Notes: a model not told the origin generated them from the letters alone. Positions 34,408-43,644 are shown, counted from the first letter of the stretch. The stretch is 64,000 nucleotides of DNA from Pelotomaculum thermopropionicum SI (GCA_000010565.1 AP009389.1:1736001-1800000); one strand, 5' to 3'. Translations and numbers: made by a program.

Positions 34408-35721
34408 ATGTACATCCAGGTGTTCAGGCTGAAGGAAATGTCCGCTGAAGATTACAACAGAATTATGAAGAGAAGCGAAGTAGAAACAGATTCTGTAATC
34501 GGCGAGGTAAAAAAAGTTATTGCTGATGTTAAAAGCCGCGGCGACGACGCCCTGGTCGATTATACCAGGGAATTTGACGGAATAACGATCTCTGCCGAAA
34601 AGATAAGGGTATCCCCGGAAGAAATAAAAGAGGCTTACCACAAGGTGGACCGGGAAACAGTAGAAGCTATAAAAACCCTCGCAGGCAACGTCAGGCGCTT
34701 TCACGCCGCCCAGATGCCGAACAAGATGTGGTCGATGGAGGTATCGCCGGGGCTGGTAGCCGGGCAGGTAATAATCCCGCTGGACAGGGTCGGGTGCTAC
34801 GTCCCCGGCGGCAGGGGCTGGTTCCCGTCGGCCGTAATGATGTCCGTACTGCCCGCCAGAGTTGCCGGGGTTCCTGAAGTGATCGTCTGCACTCCTTCTG
34901 CGCCAGACGGCTCGGTTCCGCCGGGAACTCTCGTAGCCTGCGACATTTGTGGCGCAGATGCCGTGTTCCGGATTGGCGGAAGCCAGGCTGTTGCCGCAAT
35001 GGCATACGGCACCCAAACGGTGCCGAAGGTTGACAAAATCGTCGGCCCCGGCAGCAAATGGGTACTGGCCGCTTTCAAACTGCTCTACGGGGAAGTGGAA
35101 ATTGGCACCCACGCCGGGCCGGGCGAGGGTTTAATCATTGCGGACGAAACCGCCGACCCGGAATTTGCGGCAGCCGACATTTGCATCCAGGCCGAGCACG
35201 GCCTGGACTCGGCAGGCGTACTGGTTACCCACGTGGAAGAACTGGCCTGGGCGGTTCAGAAAAAAATAGCCAGGCACATCGAGCGGCTTAACGAATACCG
35301 CAAAAACTTTGTGGTTGAGTCTCTCAAAAAATACGGGGCCATTATCATTACCAGCTCACTGGAGGAATCGATTGCCTTTGCCAACGATTATGCCGTGGAG
35401 CACCTGGAGATAATGACCAGGGACCCCCTTCACGTCATGCAAAAAATTAAAAATGCCGGCGGGATCTACCTCGGACACTACACGCCGCTCAGTTGCGGCT
35501 GCTTTGGTTCCGGGCCGAACCACGTCCTGCCCACGGGCCGCAAGGCAAAGGTGTCCGGCGGCTTGAAAACGGCGGACTTTTATAAGGCCGTCACCTTCGA
35601 ATATTTATCCAGAGAGGGACTGGCCAGCCTGAAGGATGCCATGGTTAAACTGGCCGAATACGAAGGCTTCCCTGCCCACGGCAACGCCATTTTAGAAAGG
35701 TTCGCCAGGGAGCAAAGTTAA
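34408..35721 (+). CDS. Histidinol-dehydrogenase-like NAD-dependent polyol dehydrogenase
   Basis: The fold and length (437) are those of HisD, which oxidises an alcohol to an acid in two NAD steps with a zinc ion. HisD landmarks are kept: VPGGRGWFPS, VGPGSKWV, QAEHGLDS (zinc ligands Gln261 and His264), the catalytic Glu331-His332 pair (VEHLEI) and His424 (FPAHGN). Two changes suggest another substrate: the zinc-ligand Asp of HisD (Asp360 in E. coli) aligns with Cys365 in SCGCFGSG, and the AGPSEV substrate loop reads AGPGEG. No other his gene is nearby; a dehydrogenase and a sugar-type transporter follow. HpsN-like sulfopropanediol dehydrogenase is one candidate. The ATG at 34408 follows AGAGGAG. 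Confidence 0.75.
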   Translation: MYIQVFRLKEMSAEDYNRIMKRSEVETDSVIGEVKKVIADVKSRGDDALVDYTREFDGITISAEKIRVSPEEIKEAYHKVDRETVEAIKTLAGNVRRFHAAQMPNKMWSMEVSPGLVAGQVIIPLDRVGCYVPGGRGWFPSAVMMSVLPARVAGVPEVIVCTPSAPDGSVPPGTLVACDICGADAVFRIGGSQAVAAMAYGTQTVPKVDKIVGPGSKWVLAAFKLLYGEVEIGTHAGPGEGLIIADETADPEFAAADICIQAEHGLDSAGVLVTHVEELAWAVQKKIARHIERLNEYRKNFVVESLKKYGAIIITSSLEESIAFANDYAVEHLEIMTRDPLHVMQKIKNAGGIYLGHYTPLSCGCFGSGPNHVLPTGRKAKVSGGLKTADFYKAVTFEYLSREGLASLKDAMVKLAEYEGFPAHGNAILERFAREQS

Positions 35722-35735
35722 AAGGGGGTACAGCC

Positions 35736-36725
35736 TTGTTAGCCGTCAGGTATTACGGAATTGGCGATATTAGGGTTGAAAACATCCCCAAACCGGCTCC
35801 GGGGCACGATGAAGTCCTGGTGAAAGTGGCCTATGCCGGCATTTGCGGCTCTGACCTGCATATATTCAGAAAAGGAATGTTCATATCTTCCGCCCCGGTC
35901 ACAATGGGGCACGAGTTTTCCGGTGTGGTCGAGGAGGTTGGAGCCGGCGTAACGGGACTGCGGCCGGGCGATCAAGTGGTCGGTGATCCTCGCGTTCCGT
36001 GCGGCAGGTGCCAGTGGTGCCGGAGAGAACAGTATAATCTCTGCCCCGGCCTGGGTTTCATCGGCGAGGTTAGGCCGGGATGCTTTGCGGAACACATCGC
36101 CATAAATTACAAGAAGCTATTAAAAGTGCCTGCTCTTGACCTAAAGGAGGCCGTCCTGGTCGAACCCCTGGCCGTAGCCGTGCACATTGCCAAAAAGGGC
36201 AAGCTCTCGCCTGAAAACACCGTAGGCATCCTGGGCGCCGGCCCAATCGGGCTCCTTACGCTGGCAGCGGCAAAAGCGATACGGGTCAGAGAGGTAATAG
36301 TTGTTGATCCCTCCCCCGCCCGTCTTGAAATTGCTCGGAAAATCTGCGCTGACAGCGCTGTTGCGGCAATTCCGGAAGATCCTGCCGATCTGGCCGACGT
36401 CGTGGTAGAGGCGGCAGGCACCGGATCTGCCCTGGCCGGCGCGCTTAAATGGCTGAAACCCGGGGGCAGGCTGGTCATGGCCGGGATTTACGAAGACAGG
36501 GTGCAGCTCGACCCAAACAACATAATTAACAGAGAACTTAAAATAGCCGGCATCAACGCCTACGAAACTGACGACCTGAAAAGCTCCGCAGAAATGCTGG
36601 CCGGCGGCAAGGTAAACATCGCCCCCATAGTTTCCCTTATCCTGCCGCTTGAGTCCGCCGCCGAGGGGTTTTCCCTGCTCACCTCGCCAAGTGTTGCCGT
36701 GGGCAAAATCCTTTTAGCCCCGTAA
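35736..36725 (+). CDS. Zinc-dependent alcohol/polyol dehydrogenase (MDR family)
   Basis: A medium-chain dehydrogenase of 329 residues. Catalytic zinc ligands are in AGICGSDLH and MGHEFSGVVEEVG, and the structural zinc loop is CGRCQWCRREQYNLC. The Rossmann turn is GILGAGPIGLLTLAAA, followed by VVDPS, whose Asp favours NAD over NADP. The group resembles sorbitol, threonine and galactitol-phosphate dehydrogenases. The TTG at 35736 sits behind AAGGGGGT, 14 bases after the HisD-like gene, so the two oxidoreductases probably handle successive steps or alternative carbons of one imported polyol. Confidence 0.85.
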   Translation: MLAVRYYGIGDIRVENIPKPAPGHDEVLVKVAYAGICGSDLHIFRKGMFISSAPVTMGHEFSGVVEEVGAGVTGLRPGDQVVGDPRVPCGRCQWCRREQYNLCPGLGFIGEVRPGCFAEHIAINYKKLLKVPALDLKEAVLVEPLAVAVHIAKKGKLSPENTVGILGAGPIGLLTLAAAKAIRVREVIVVDPSPARLEIARKICADSAVAAIPEDPADLADVVVEAAGTGSALAGALKWLKPGGRLVMAGIYEDRVQLDPNNIINRELKIAGINAYETDDLKSSAEMLAGGKVNIAPIVSLILPLESAAEGFSLLTSPSVAVGKILLAP

Positions 36726-36803
36726 ATGCAGTTTGAGCAGGACTGGTCCCGGCATGCCGGGACAAACAGCAGAAAAAATTTTTACTGTACGGGAAGGAAA
36801 ACT

Positions 36804-38318
36804 ATGACCAGCGCACTTCGTTTGCACAGCATTTCTAAAATATACCCTGGCACGGTTGCCCTGCACAGAGTTAACCTGGACGTCAAAGAAGGAGAGGTGC
36901 ACGGGATAATAGGAAAAAACGGGGCCGGGAAATCCACCCTGGTGGGAATCATAGCGGGGATAATTCAGCCCACCGAAGGCGAAATATTTGTTGGAGACAA
37001 AAAGTTTGAAGCCCTGTCCAGAATAATTGCCAAAAAAGAGGGCATCTCCATTGTTACCCAGGAGCCGCAGGTCGTCCTTGACTTTACCGTGGCGGAAAAT
37101 CTCTTTGTTGCCGACTATATCTGCCGGGGCCGGCTAATCAACTGGAAGGAACTGTACGCCAGAGCCCAAAGACTGATCGGAAAAGCCGGCCTTAATATAA
37201 ATGCGCGCGCCAAGGCCGAGGACCTTTCCATAAGCGAACGGCAGCTTTTGCTGGTGCTGAAAGCCTGTTACGTGGAAAGGGCCCGGATACTGATACTGGA
37301 CGAGGCCTCCGCCTCGCTTTCGCAAGAAGACGAAAAAGTGCTGTACAGAATTATCGAGGAAAGAAAAAAAGAAGGAAACACGGTCATTTTCATATCCCAC
37401 CGGGCGGACGAGCTTTTAAAAGTATGCGACCGGATTACCGTTATTCGGGACGGCAGGTCGGTTGCCACCAAAAACTGCCGGGATTTGAACAAGGAGGAGC
37501 TTTCCTCCCTGATTGTCGGTCACGGCCCTGCGTTTCAACCAGCCCGGAAAAACACGAACGATAATGCTGGGGCAAAGTCAGGTGAAACGGTGCTGACCGT
37601 AGAAAATTTAACCAGGCTGGGAGCCTATGAAGATATCAGCTTTGAACTTAAAAAAGGAGAAATACTGGGACTGGCCGGGCTGAGGGGAAGCGGCCGCACC
37701 GAGCTGTTAAAAGGCATTGCCGGAATAGAACCGCCTGAAAAAGGATGGGTCAAAATAGGAAAGGCTAAAAGGCGTTTTTCAAACCCTTCGCAGGCGCTCA
37801 GAAGCGGCGTCGTTTACCTTCCCGAGGACAGGGAAAGCGAAGGGCTGATTAACGGCCTGAGCGTCAGGGAAAACCTCGTTTTAAACTCGCTGCACAAGGT
37901 CTGCAGGGGTTTCCTGATCCGCAGAAAAAGGGAAAGGGAATTTGTTTCGGACTTAATCGAAATGCTGAATATCAAGGCTGCCTCCCCCGAACAGGAGGTC
38001 GGCCAACTAAGCGGAGGCAACAAACAAAAAGTGGTGGTCGGCAGAATTTCGGCCAACCTGCCGAAAGTTTTTCTGCTGGACGAACCGACTAAAGGGATAG
38101 ACATCTCGGCCAAGGAAAGCATTTTGCAGATTATAAAAGAAAAACTGAGCAGGTCGGCCGGCATTATCATAACCTCCCCCGGCCTGGATGACCTGATAAC
38201 GACCTGCGACCGCATTATAATCCTTTACAAGGGCCGGATTGCCGGCCAGTTTTTAAAAGGGGAATTTCGCGAAAGCGACCTGTACCTGGCCGTTCAGGGC
38301 ATGAAAAAAGCAAACTGA
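36804..38318 (+). CDS. Sugar-type ABC transporter ATPase with two nucleotide-binding domains
   Basis: A 504-residue CUT2-class ATPase (RbsA/MglA/XylG-like). Domain 1 has Walker A IIGKNGAGKSTLVG and Walker B ILILDEASASLS; its signature is LSISERQLL. Domain 2 has a degenerate Walker A (LAGLRGSGRTELLKG), the signature LSGGNKQKVVVGR and Walker B VFLLDEPTKGID. This one-active, one-degenerate pattern is normal for the class. The ATG at 36804 behind GGAAGG is preferred to an in-frame ATG at 36726 that directly follows the dehydrogenase stop. Substrates of the class include pentoses, galactosides, autoinducer-2 and nucleosides. Confidence 0.9.
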   Translation: MTSALRLHSISKIYPGTVALHRVNLDVKEGEVHGIIGKNGAGKSTLVGIIAGIIQPTEGEIFVGDKKFEALSRIIAKKEGISIVTQEPQVVLDFTVAENLFVADYICRGRLINWKELYARAQRLIGKAGLNINARAKAEDLSISERQLLLVLKACYVERARILILDEASASLSQEDEKVLYRIIEERKKEGNTVIFISHRADELLKVCDRITVIRDGRSVATKNCRDLNKEELSSLIVGHGPAFQPARKNTNDNAGAKSGETVLTVENLTRLGAYEDISFELKKGEILGLAGLRGSGRTELLKGIAGIEPPEKGWVKIGKAKRRFSNPSQALRSGVVYLPEDRESEGLINGLSVRENLVLNSLHKVCRGFLIRRKREREFVSDLIEMLNIKAASPEQEVGQLSGGNKQKVVVGRISANLPKVFLLDEPTKGIDISAKESILQIIKEKLSRSAGIIITSPGLDDLITTCDRIIILYKGRIAGQFLKGEFRESDLYLAVQGMKKAN

Positions 38319-38343
38319 CTGCTAACCAAGGAGAATTGCCATT

Positions 38344-39381
38344 ATGTCCAGGAAACTGCAACTTCAACTGTTCCTGCTGGAAAATTTAATATGGGTAATA
38401 GTATTCGTGTTTTTCCTTATTAACGCGCTGTTTACCCCCAGGTTTGCCACTTACGACAACCTGGTCAACATCTTTTACCACAGCGCCATCATGAGCCTGC
38501 TTGTTCTGGCACAGGGGTTGACCCTGATAATCGGGCAGCTAGACCTTTCCATAGAGTCCACTCTTGCCTTTGCGCCGGGGGTGGCCATGCTGCTGGCCAA
38601 GAAATGGATCCCGGGCGGCATAGACCCGGTAACCTGCATCCTGCTGACGCTTGCAGTAGGAGCGCTGGTAGGTTTCTTTAACGGGTACTGCATTGCCAGA
38701 ATAGGGGTCAACCCCTTCCTTCAAACCCTTTCTATGCTGATCATGCTCAGGGGCATGGTGCTTTTTCTGGTTCCCTTTTCAATATTCCCACTTGACAAAG
38801 TATACACTTACGCCGGGCAGGCCAGAATGGCCGGCAACATTCCGGTTGCCGTACCCATAGTGCTGGTCGTCTTTTTGCTTTTCCATATCATCCTGCAATA
38901 TACACCGTTTGGCAGGTATTTCATTGCCACCGGGGGCAATCCCAGGGCAAGCTTCATTTCCGGCATCAACACCGGCCGGATGGTTATCTATGCCTTTATC
39001 ATAAGCGGGCTGCTGGCGGCCGCGGCCGGCCTTCTGGCAGCCGGCAGGCAGGGATCGGTCTCAAACTCAATGGGCGAAGGTATGGTCCTGCTAGCTTTCG
39101 CCGGGGCCATCCTGGGGGGGGCCAGCCTGGACGGCGGGAAAGGAACACCGCTGGGCATGCTGGGGGGCGCCCTTCTCCTGGGAATGATTTCAAATTCCCT
39201 GAACCTCCTGGGAGTAGGTGTAAACCTCGTTTATGCCACCCAGGGCGCCCTCATTTTCGTTGCCATAGTCATCGACAGGGTGAGGGTAAAAGTCCGCAGC
39301 TACCTGTTGCACCAGGAGCAGGTTAAAAAACTGCTGAGCCAGGAACAGCAGGACGGGCGTCAGGCCGTTACCACAGCCTGA
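38344..39381 (+). CDS. Sugar-type ABC transporter permease (RbsC-like)
   Basis: A 345-residue membrane protein with roughly eight to ten membrane segments. The RbsC/XylH family features are LTLIIGQLDLSIESTLAFAPG in the second segment (cited in part as GQLDLSIEST), FNGYCIARIGVNPFLQTLSM and the ATPase-contact region NPRASFISGINTGR. The ATG at 38344 follows AAGGAG, 25 bases after the ATPase gene. It forms a homodimer channel with the fused ATPase in this class. Confidence 0.9.
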   Translation: MSRKLQLQLFLLENLIWVIVFVFFLINALFTPRFATYDNLVNIFYHSAIMSLLVLAQGLTLIIGQLDLSIESTLAFAPGVAMLLAKKWIPGGIDPVTCILLTLAVGALVGFFNGYCIARIGVNPFLQTLSMLIMLRGMVLFLVPFSIFPLDKVYTYAGQARMAGNIPVAVPIVLVVFLLFHIILQYTPFGRYFIATGGNPRASFISGINTGRMVIYAFIISGLLAAAAGLLAAGRQGSVSNSMGEGMVLLAFAGAILGGASLDGGKGTPLGMLGGALLLGMISNSLNLLGVGVNLVYATQGALIFVAIVIDRVRVKVRSYLLHQEQVKKLLSQEQQDGRQAVTTA

Positions 39382-39481
39382 ACAAAAGCGCAAAAAGCAA
39401 ACCGTAAATCCGGGGGGTGTTCGTCAAAGAGGTTTTAATTTGTTTAATGCATTGCAAAGAAAACGAAAGGGGAATTTTTCA

Positions 39482-40600
39482 GTGACTACAAAGCATTTAA
39501 GGATTGTTATAGTGGCCTTGCTTGCAGTTTTTCTGCTGTCCGGCTGCGCCTCCAAACAGGCCGGTCAAAAAACGCCGGAGCAGGCCGGAAACGGCAAGCA
39601 GATAACCTTCGGCATGATCGTAAAAGAGCCGACAGCTCCCTTTGTTCAGGCTTTTATAAACGGAGCCGAGCAAAAGGCCAAGGAACTGGGGGTAAAGGTG
39701 GACATCAAGGACGGCCAGGCCGATTCGCTTAAAATAATGGAATTGATGGACAACTTTATCGTGCAAAAGGTAGACGGGCTGATCATGGCCGGCGCGGTAG
39801 ACCTGAAGGCAATTGTGCCGGGCGTTAAAAAGCTGAACGAAGCCGGTATTCCCATCATTGCCCTCGACACTTCGCCTGAAGGCGGCAAGGTCGACCTGTT
39901 TATCTCCTTTGATATTGAAGAGTCCAGCAAAAAGGCAGCAGAAGCATTTATTAAGGGAATTAAGGACAGGAACAACGGGGAGGTTCCCAAAGGCGTCGTT
40001 ATCGAAATAACCGGTGCGGTGGAGGACATGTTCGCCCAGGCCTGCTCAAAAGGCTTCCATGCCGTGGTCGACCGGTATCCGCAGCTTACTGTCGTGCAGG
40101 GCGAAGGAAAATGGAATAATGAAGACTCCCACAAGCGCACCAGCGACCTGCTCACCCGTTATGGTAAAGAAGTCAAGGGTATTTACGTGCATACACCGGA
40201 TATCATGGGCCCGGGCGTTGTCTCAGCCATTGAGGCGGCTGGCCTCAATCCGAAAGACTTCGGCATCACCGGGATTTGCATGGGCCCTGAAGGGCTGCAG
40301 TTAATTAAAGAAGGAAAAATTCTGGCAATAGTGGAGCAGCCTGCCCTGGACTCTGCCGAACTGGCCGTGCAGTATTTATACGACCTTAAAACCGGCAAAG
40401 GCATACCCAAGATTGGCGATACCGTGACCAAAGAAAACGCCTTGTGGTCTCCGGCAAAGGTGATCAAGAACCCCTGGGCGGATGAGGGTGCCTTTATGGT
40501 TCTTCAGGGCCCGCTGGTACCTATTGAGGTCAGTCCGGACAACCCCCTGCTCTGGGAGAACAAACTGAGCCACCTGTGGAAACAGGACCAGAAAAAATAG
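39482..40600 (+). CDS. Sugar-type ABC transporter substrate-binding lipoprotein
   Basis: A Type I periplasmic-binding-fold protein anchored as a lipoprotein (signal ending VFLLSGCASK). The mature part starts ITFGMIVKEPTAPFVQAFINGAEQKAKELGV, the usual RbsB-like opening, and includes DGLIMAGAVDL, IPIIALDTSPEGG and VKGIYVHTPDIMGPGVVSAIEAAGL, each cited in part. At 372 residues it is longer than RbsB (about 300), with an extended C-terminus rich in Trp and Pro. The GTG at 39482 follows AAGGGGA; a TTG at 39440 in frame lacks a signal-like start. Binding specificity is not readable. Confidence 0.88.
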   Translation: MTTKHLRIVIVALLAVFLLSGCASKQAGQKTPEQAGNGKQITFGMIVKEPTAPFVQAFINGAEQKAKELGVKVDIKDGQADSLKIMELMDNFIVQKVDGLIMAGAVDLKAIVPGVKKLNEAGIPIIALDTSPEGGKVDLFISFDIEESSKKAAEAFIKGIKDRNNGEVPKGVVIEITGAVEDMFAQACSKGFHAVVDRYPQLTVVQGEGKWNNEDSHKRTSDLLTRYGKEVKGIYVHTPDIMGPGVVSAIEAAGLNPKDFGITGICMGPEGLQLIKEGKILAIVEQPALDSAELAVQYLYDLKTGKGIPKIGDTVTKENALWSPAKVIKNPWADEGAFMVLQGPLVPIEVSPDNPLLWENKLSHLWKQDQKK

Positions 40601-40613
40601 AGAAACTTCAGCC

Positions 40614-40677
40614 CCACCGGCCGGCACCTCTCTAAAGACCGCTGCGGCAGAACTGGAGCCAGGCCGGTGGATTTTTT
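40614..40677 (+). terminator. Rho-independent terminator of the HisD-like/ABC operon
   Basis: CCACCGGCC pairs perfectly with GGCCGGTGG across a long internal loop, followed by ATTTTTT. It closes the five-gene operon 14 bases after the binding-protein stop. Confidence 0.8.
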
Positions 40678-40741
40678 ATTTACTAAAGCCTAAAAATAAA
40701 GGATTTTACTAACATTTGTCAAAGTCTTATTATTAAAAATC

Positions 40742-41143
40742 ATGCTTTTTACTGAACCGGTGCCGATCAGGATGGATATAGCAGAGGTTATTGCCGAAGG
40801 AAAGATCCGCGAAGCAATGGAAAAGGGCGAATTTGAGAATTTGCCGGGCAAGGGAAAGCCCCTTCAAATCGATGACCTCTCCCACGTCCCCGAAGAACTC
40901 CGCGCCGGTTATATAATACTGAAAAATGCCGGTGTGCTGCCCGAAGAACTTCAACTCAAAAAAGAGATTATCTCCCTTCAAAAACTGATCGATTATTGCA
41001 ATGACGAAGAAGAAAGATGCACCTTAAGGAAGAAAATGAACCAGAAAATTCTCAGGTTTGACATGCTTATGGAAAAAAGGAGGCTAAGCCCTTCACTTAT
41101 TCACTATAAAAACAAAATATATAAAAAGTTCGGCCGGTACTAA
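40742..41143 (+). CDS. DUF1992 (DnaJ-C28-like conserved domain) protein
   Basis: A 133-residue soluble protein. The N-terminal half, IAEGKIREAMEKGEFENLPG followed by GKGKPL and EELRAGYIILKNAGVLPEE, matches DUF1992, a domain shared with eukaryotic DNAJC28. The C-terminal half is basic and probably helical. The function of the family is unknown. The start is uncertain: the ATG at 40742 has no clear ribosome site, and an ATG at 40772 (MDIAEVIAEGK) gives the more usual N-terminus. Confidence 0.75.
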   Translation: MLFTEPVPIRMDIAEVIAEGKIREAMEKGEFENLPGKGKPLQIDDLSHVPEELRAGYIILKNAGVLPEELQLKKEIISLQKLIDYCNDEEERCTLRKKMNQKILRFDMLMEKRRLSPSLIHYKNKIYKKFGRY

Positions 41144-41182
41144 AAAGCTTTTAATTAACACAAAGAAAGGAGGCGGCAATCA

Positions 41183-41413
41183 GTGGAGTTCGATTTCAGG
41201 GATGCTTTCAGCCGCATAGGCTTGCAGGTTGTTGAAGAAACAAACAAAAGAATAAAAGAAATGAAAGAAAACATGGATACCGAAAAAGATCCGCGAGCGT
41301 TTACAAATATAATTCTCAACGAAATGATTAACGACAACATCCGCATCACTTTGAGAGTGCTGGAAGAATACCACCGCGCCCTAATGAAGTTCATTTCCGA
41401 AAAAGGGGTTTGA
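41183..41413 (+). CDS. Small helical protein of 76 residues, unknown
   Basis: The GTG at 41183 lies behind a strong GAAAGGAGG site. The product is highly charged and predicted helical throughout (for example QVVEETNKRIKEMKENMD), with no Cys and no membrane segment. It stands 39 bases after the DUF1992 gene and 50 before the isoaspartyl peptidase gene. I do not recognise a family. Confidence 0.65.
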   Translation: MEFDFRDAFSRIGLQVVEETNKRIKEMKENMDTEKDPRAFTNIILNEMINDNIRITLRVLEEYHRALMKFISEKGV

Positions 41414-41462
41414 ATAAGCCTTACCGATGCATACAAAAAAAATAAATGCCTAGACTAAAGCT

Positions 41463-42377
41463 ATGCAAATTATCGCTCTGCACGGCGGTTTGGACACAAG
41501 GCGTGAAGGCCGGATCCTTAAAACTCTTCAAAGGGCGGCAACGGAGGGATACAGGTTTTTGCCAGAAAGCCGCATAAAAGCACTGGAGTCTGCGCTGAAC
41601 GTGCTGGAGGACTCTCCATATTTCAATTGCGGCTACGGGTCGGTGCTGAATCTAAACGGCGAAGTGGAAATGGATGCCTCCATAGCCGACGGCAAAACCG
41701 GCCGTTTCTCCGCTGTTGCCGCCATCCGGTTTATCCGCAATCCGGTTTCGGTTGCCCGTGCCGTAATGGAGAAAACCGGTGCGGTTATCCTGGCCGGGGA
41801 TGGAGCTCTGGAATTTGCCCGCAAGCACGGGTTCCGGGAATCAAACTGCATCTCCGCCGAACAGCTCAGTACATGGCAAAAGGCCAGGGAAAACCTCGCC
41901 CGCGGTAAAAAGCCGGATTTAAACCTTTTCACCGGACTGGAACACCATGCGGATACAGTAGGCTGTGTGGTATGGGATGGTAATGGTCTGGCCGCGGCTT
42001 CATCCACAGGAGGGTGTTCCCTGAAAATGCCCGGCAGAGTAGGCGATACACCCTGCCTGGGCGGCGGAATTTTTGCCTCCCGGACAAGCGCCGTTGTCTG
42101 TACAGGCATGGGCGAGGCGTTTATTGAAACGCTGACTGCGAAATACGTCGACGAGAAAATTGAAAGCGGCCTGCACCCTCAACAGGCCGCCGAACTTGCC
42201 CTAAAAAGGCTGCACAGCTTAAAGGGTGCTCAAGGCGGCATCCTGGCCCTGGATGCCCGGGGCAGATTCGGTTCGGCCTTTAACGCCGCTCAATTTCCGG
42301 TGATAATTATGGTTAACGGAAAAACACTGGAAGATTATGAGCCTGTCAATCTCCGGCAGTTGCTCCGAGTGCATTAA
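41463..42377 (+). CDS. Isoaspartyl peptidase / L-asparaginase (Ntn hydrolase)
   Basis: A plant-type asparaginase precursor of 304 residues that cuts itself before a catalytic Thr to give two chains. The site is HADTVGCVVWD (Thr near residue 165). Other family marks are NCGYGSVLNLNGEVEMDASI, cited in part as GYGSVLNLNGEVEMD, STGGCSLKMPGRVGDTP and GGG. The N-terminal HGGAG of the family reads HGGLD here. It repairs or degrades isoaspartyl dipeptides and asparagine. The ATG at 41463 has only a weak ribosome site (CTAAAG). A strong terminator begins at its stop codon. Confidence 0.87.
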   Translation: MQIIALHGGLDTRREGRILKTLQRAATEGYRFLPESRIKALESALNVLEDSPYFNCGYGSVLNLNGEVEMDASIADGKTGRFSAVAAIRFIRNPVSVARAVMEKTGAVILAGDGALEFARKHGFRESNCISAEQLSTWQKARENLARGKKPDLNLFTGLEHHADTVGCVVWDGNGLAAASSTGGCSLKMPGRVGDTPCLGGGIFASRTSAVVCTGMGEAFIETLTAKYVDEKIESGLHPQQAAELALKRLHSLKGAQGGILALDARGRFGSAFNAAQFPVIIMVNGKTLEDYEPVNLRQLLRVH

Positions 42378-42418
42378 ACCAGGCGGACGGCAAAGCTTTA
42401 GGTTCGCCTGGTTTTTTT
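42376..42418 (+). terminator. Rho-independent terminator after the asparaginase gene
   Basis: AAACCAGGCG pairs perfectly with CGCCTGGTTT (10 bp) and a run of T follows. The stem begins inside the TAA stop codon. Confidence 0.88.
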
Positions 42419-42477
42419 GGAAGGAATGGGGCCTTTCAGGATCGAATAGGGCCTTAAAAGGAGTTGATGCCGCCATC

Positions 42478-43209
42478 ATGCTGGTGCTTGATTCCCATGC
42501 CCACTGCGGGATGACTCTTCCACTGGAAAGATTGCTTCCCTTTTGGCGCAATGCCGCCATTGACGGCGGGGTATTGTTTTCCCCGGTTGAAGAGATATAC
42601 GACAGGTACGACAGCAATTTTGTTGACAGTCATTATTACCGGGAATCCCGTCAAAGAGTTCACTCCTACTTGAAAAAAATAGCATCACAGCACATCTACG
42701 TCTTCTGGTTTGTCTGGAACGATTTTAGACTACCGGAAAAAGCATTTACAGGAGTGAAGTGGCACCGCCACTCCAATGAGCCGAAATACAGGTACGGCTC
42801 CGAAGAATGCGAAAGGTTCATCGAGCACATCTGCAACTCCCGCTTGCCCGTCATTATAGAAGAAGAATTTTACCAAACCCTGGAACTGGCAGCCCGGTTC
42901 TCCTCGCACACGACCGTTATCATCCCCCACATGGGGGGCTTAAACGGCGGTTACGGACGGCTGAAAAAGGCAGGCCTGTTTGAAAACACCAGGGTATACG
43001 TGGACACAGCACTGGCCAGTCCCTACGAGATAGAGGATTTTGCTGCAAACTACGGGACCGGCCGGATTATTTTCGGCAGCGATTTTCCCTTTGGCGACCC
43101 GGACTACGAACGCTACAAAATCGAGCAGATTTTTTCCGGAAAGAACCTGGAAAAAATCCTGGGCCAAAACCTGCTTGAGCTTCTGAATAAACCGGAGGCG
43201 CAATTTTGA
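42478..43209 (+). CDS. Amidohydrolase family (TIM-barrel metal-dependent hydrolase)
   Basis: A 243-residue hydrolase of the Amidohydrolase_2 type. The metal motif after strand 1 is DSHAHCG; later sites are the His in VIIPHMGGLNGG and the Asp in IIFGSDFPFGDP. The family includes decarboxylases and lactonases. AAAAGGAG lies 14 bases before the ATG at 42478, a long spacing, and the frame is open further upstream across the terminator of the previous gene, which argues against an earlier start. Its substrate is unknown. Confidence 0.78.
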   Translation: MLVLDSHAHCGMTLPLERLLPFWRNAAIDGGVLFSPVEEIYDRYDSNFVDSHYYRESRQRVHSYLKKIASQHIYVFWFVWNDFRLPEKAFTGVKWHRHSNEPKYRYGSEECERFIEHICNSRLPVIIEEEFYQTLELAARFSSHTTVIIPHMGGLNGGYGRLKKAGLFENTRVYVDTALASPYEIEDFAANYGTGRIIFGSDFPFGDPDYERYKIEQIFSGKNLEKILGQNLLELLNKPEAQF

Positions 43210-43301
43210 TTCTTAATATAAAGAATTTTTATATTTTGTATTTAAATTGAATTACACCCCAAAATTGTTATGTATTTTACTATAAAATGGAGGTGTTGTT
43301 T

Positions 43302-43565
43302 TTGCCTGCAAAATCATTTGGATTATCCGCCGATGACCTGTTTCAGATCGGCTATGTGCGGTATATGGACACGTTGAATTTTTTTCTTGATAAAATATAT
43401 AAAAATAAAGAACTGTTCAACAACGCCGATATTTTAAAGGGCTCCCTGGACAGTGCAAAACAGGAAGCATTGCTCAGAACAGTCTCAGAAATGATAGCAA
43501 AAAACAACCAAGCTTTGCTAGGCTGCCTTATGGAAAACGGCATCCTGCCCCGTGAAGATCAGTAA
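43302..43565 (+). CDS. Small soluble protein of 87 residues, unknown
   Basis: A TTG at 43302 (MPAKSFGLSADDLFQ) is well placed behind GGAGGTG; an ATG at 43287 overlaps that ribosome site. The protein is mostly helical, with IGYVRYMDTLNFFLDKIY and a mixed C-terminal half ending ENGILPREDQ. No motif or family is recognised. An AT-rich 90-base region upstream probably carries a promoter. Confidence 0.6.
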   Translation: MPAKSFGLSADDLFQIGYVRYMDTLNFFLDKIYKNKELFNNADILKGSLDSAKQEALLRTVSEMIAKNNQALLGCLMENGILPREDQ

Positions 43566-43644
43566 CGGGAACAACCTAATACCGGCCGAGTATATTGTCC
43601 AGAAACGATACGGGCAATTATATGACTTTTTTTAGGAGGCTTAA

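Noticed and set aside
34408-35721. Annotation as histidinol dehydrogenase of histidine biosynthesis
   Set aside because: No his genes nearby, a zinc-ligand position and the substrate loop are changed, and the operon partners are a dehydrogenase and a sugar-type transporter.
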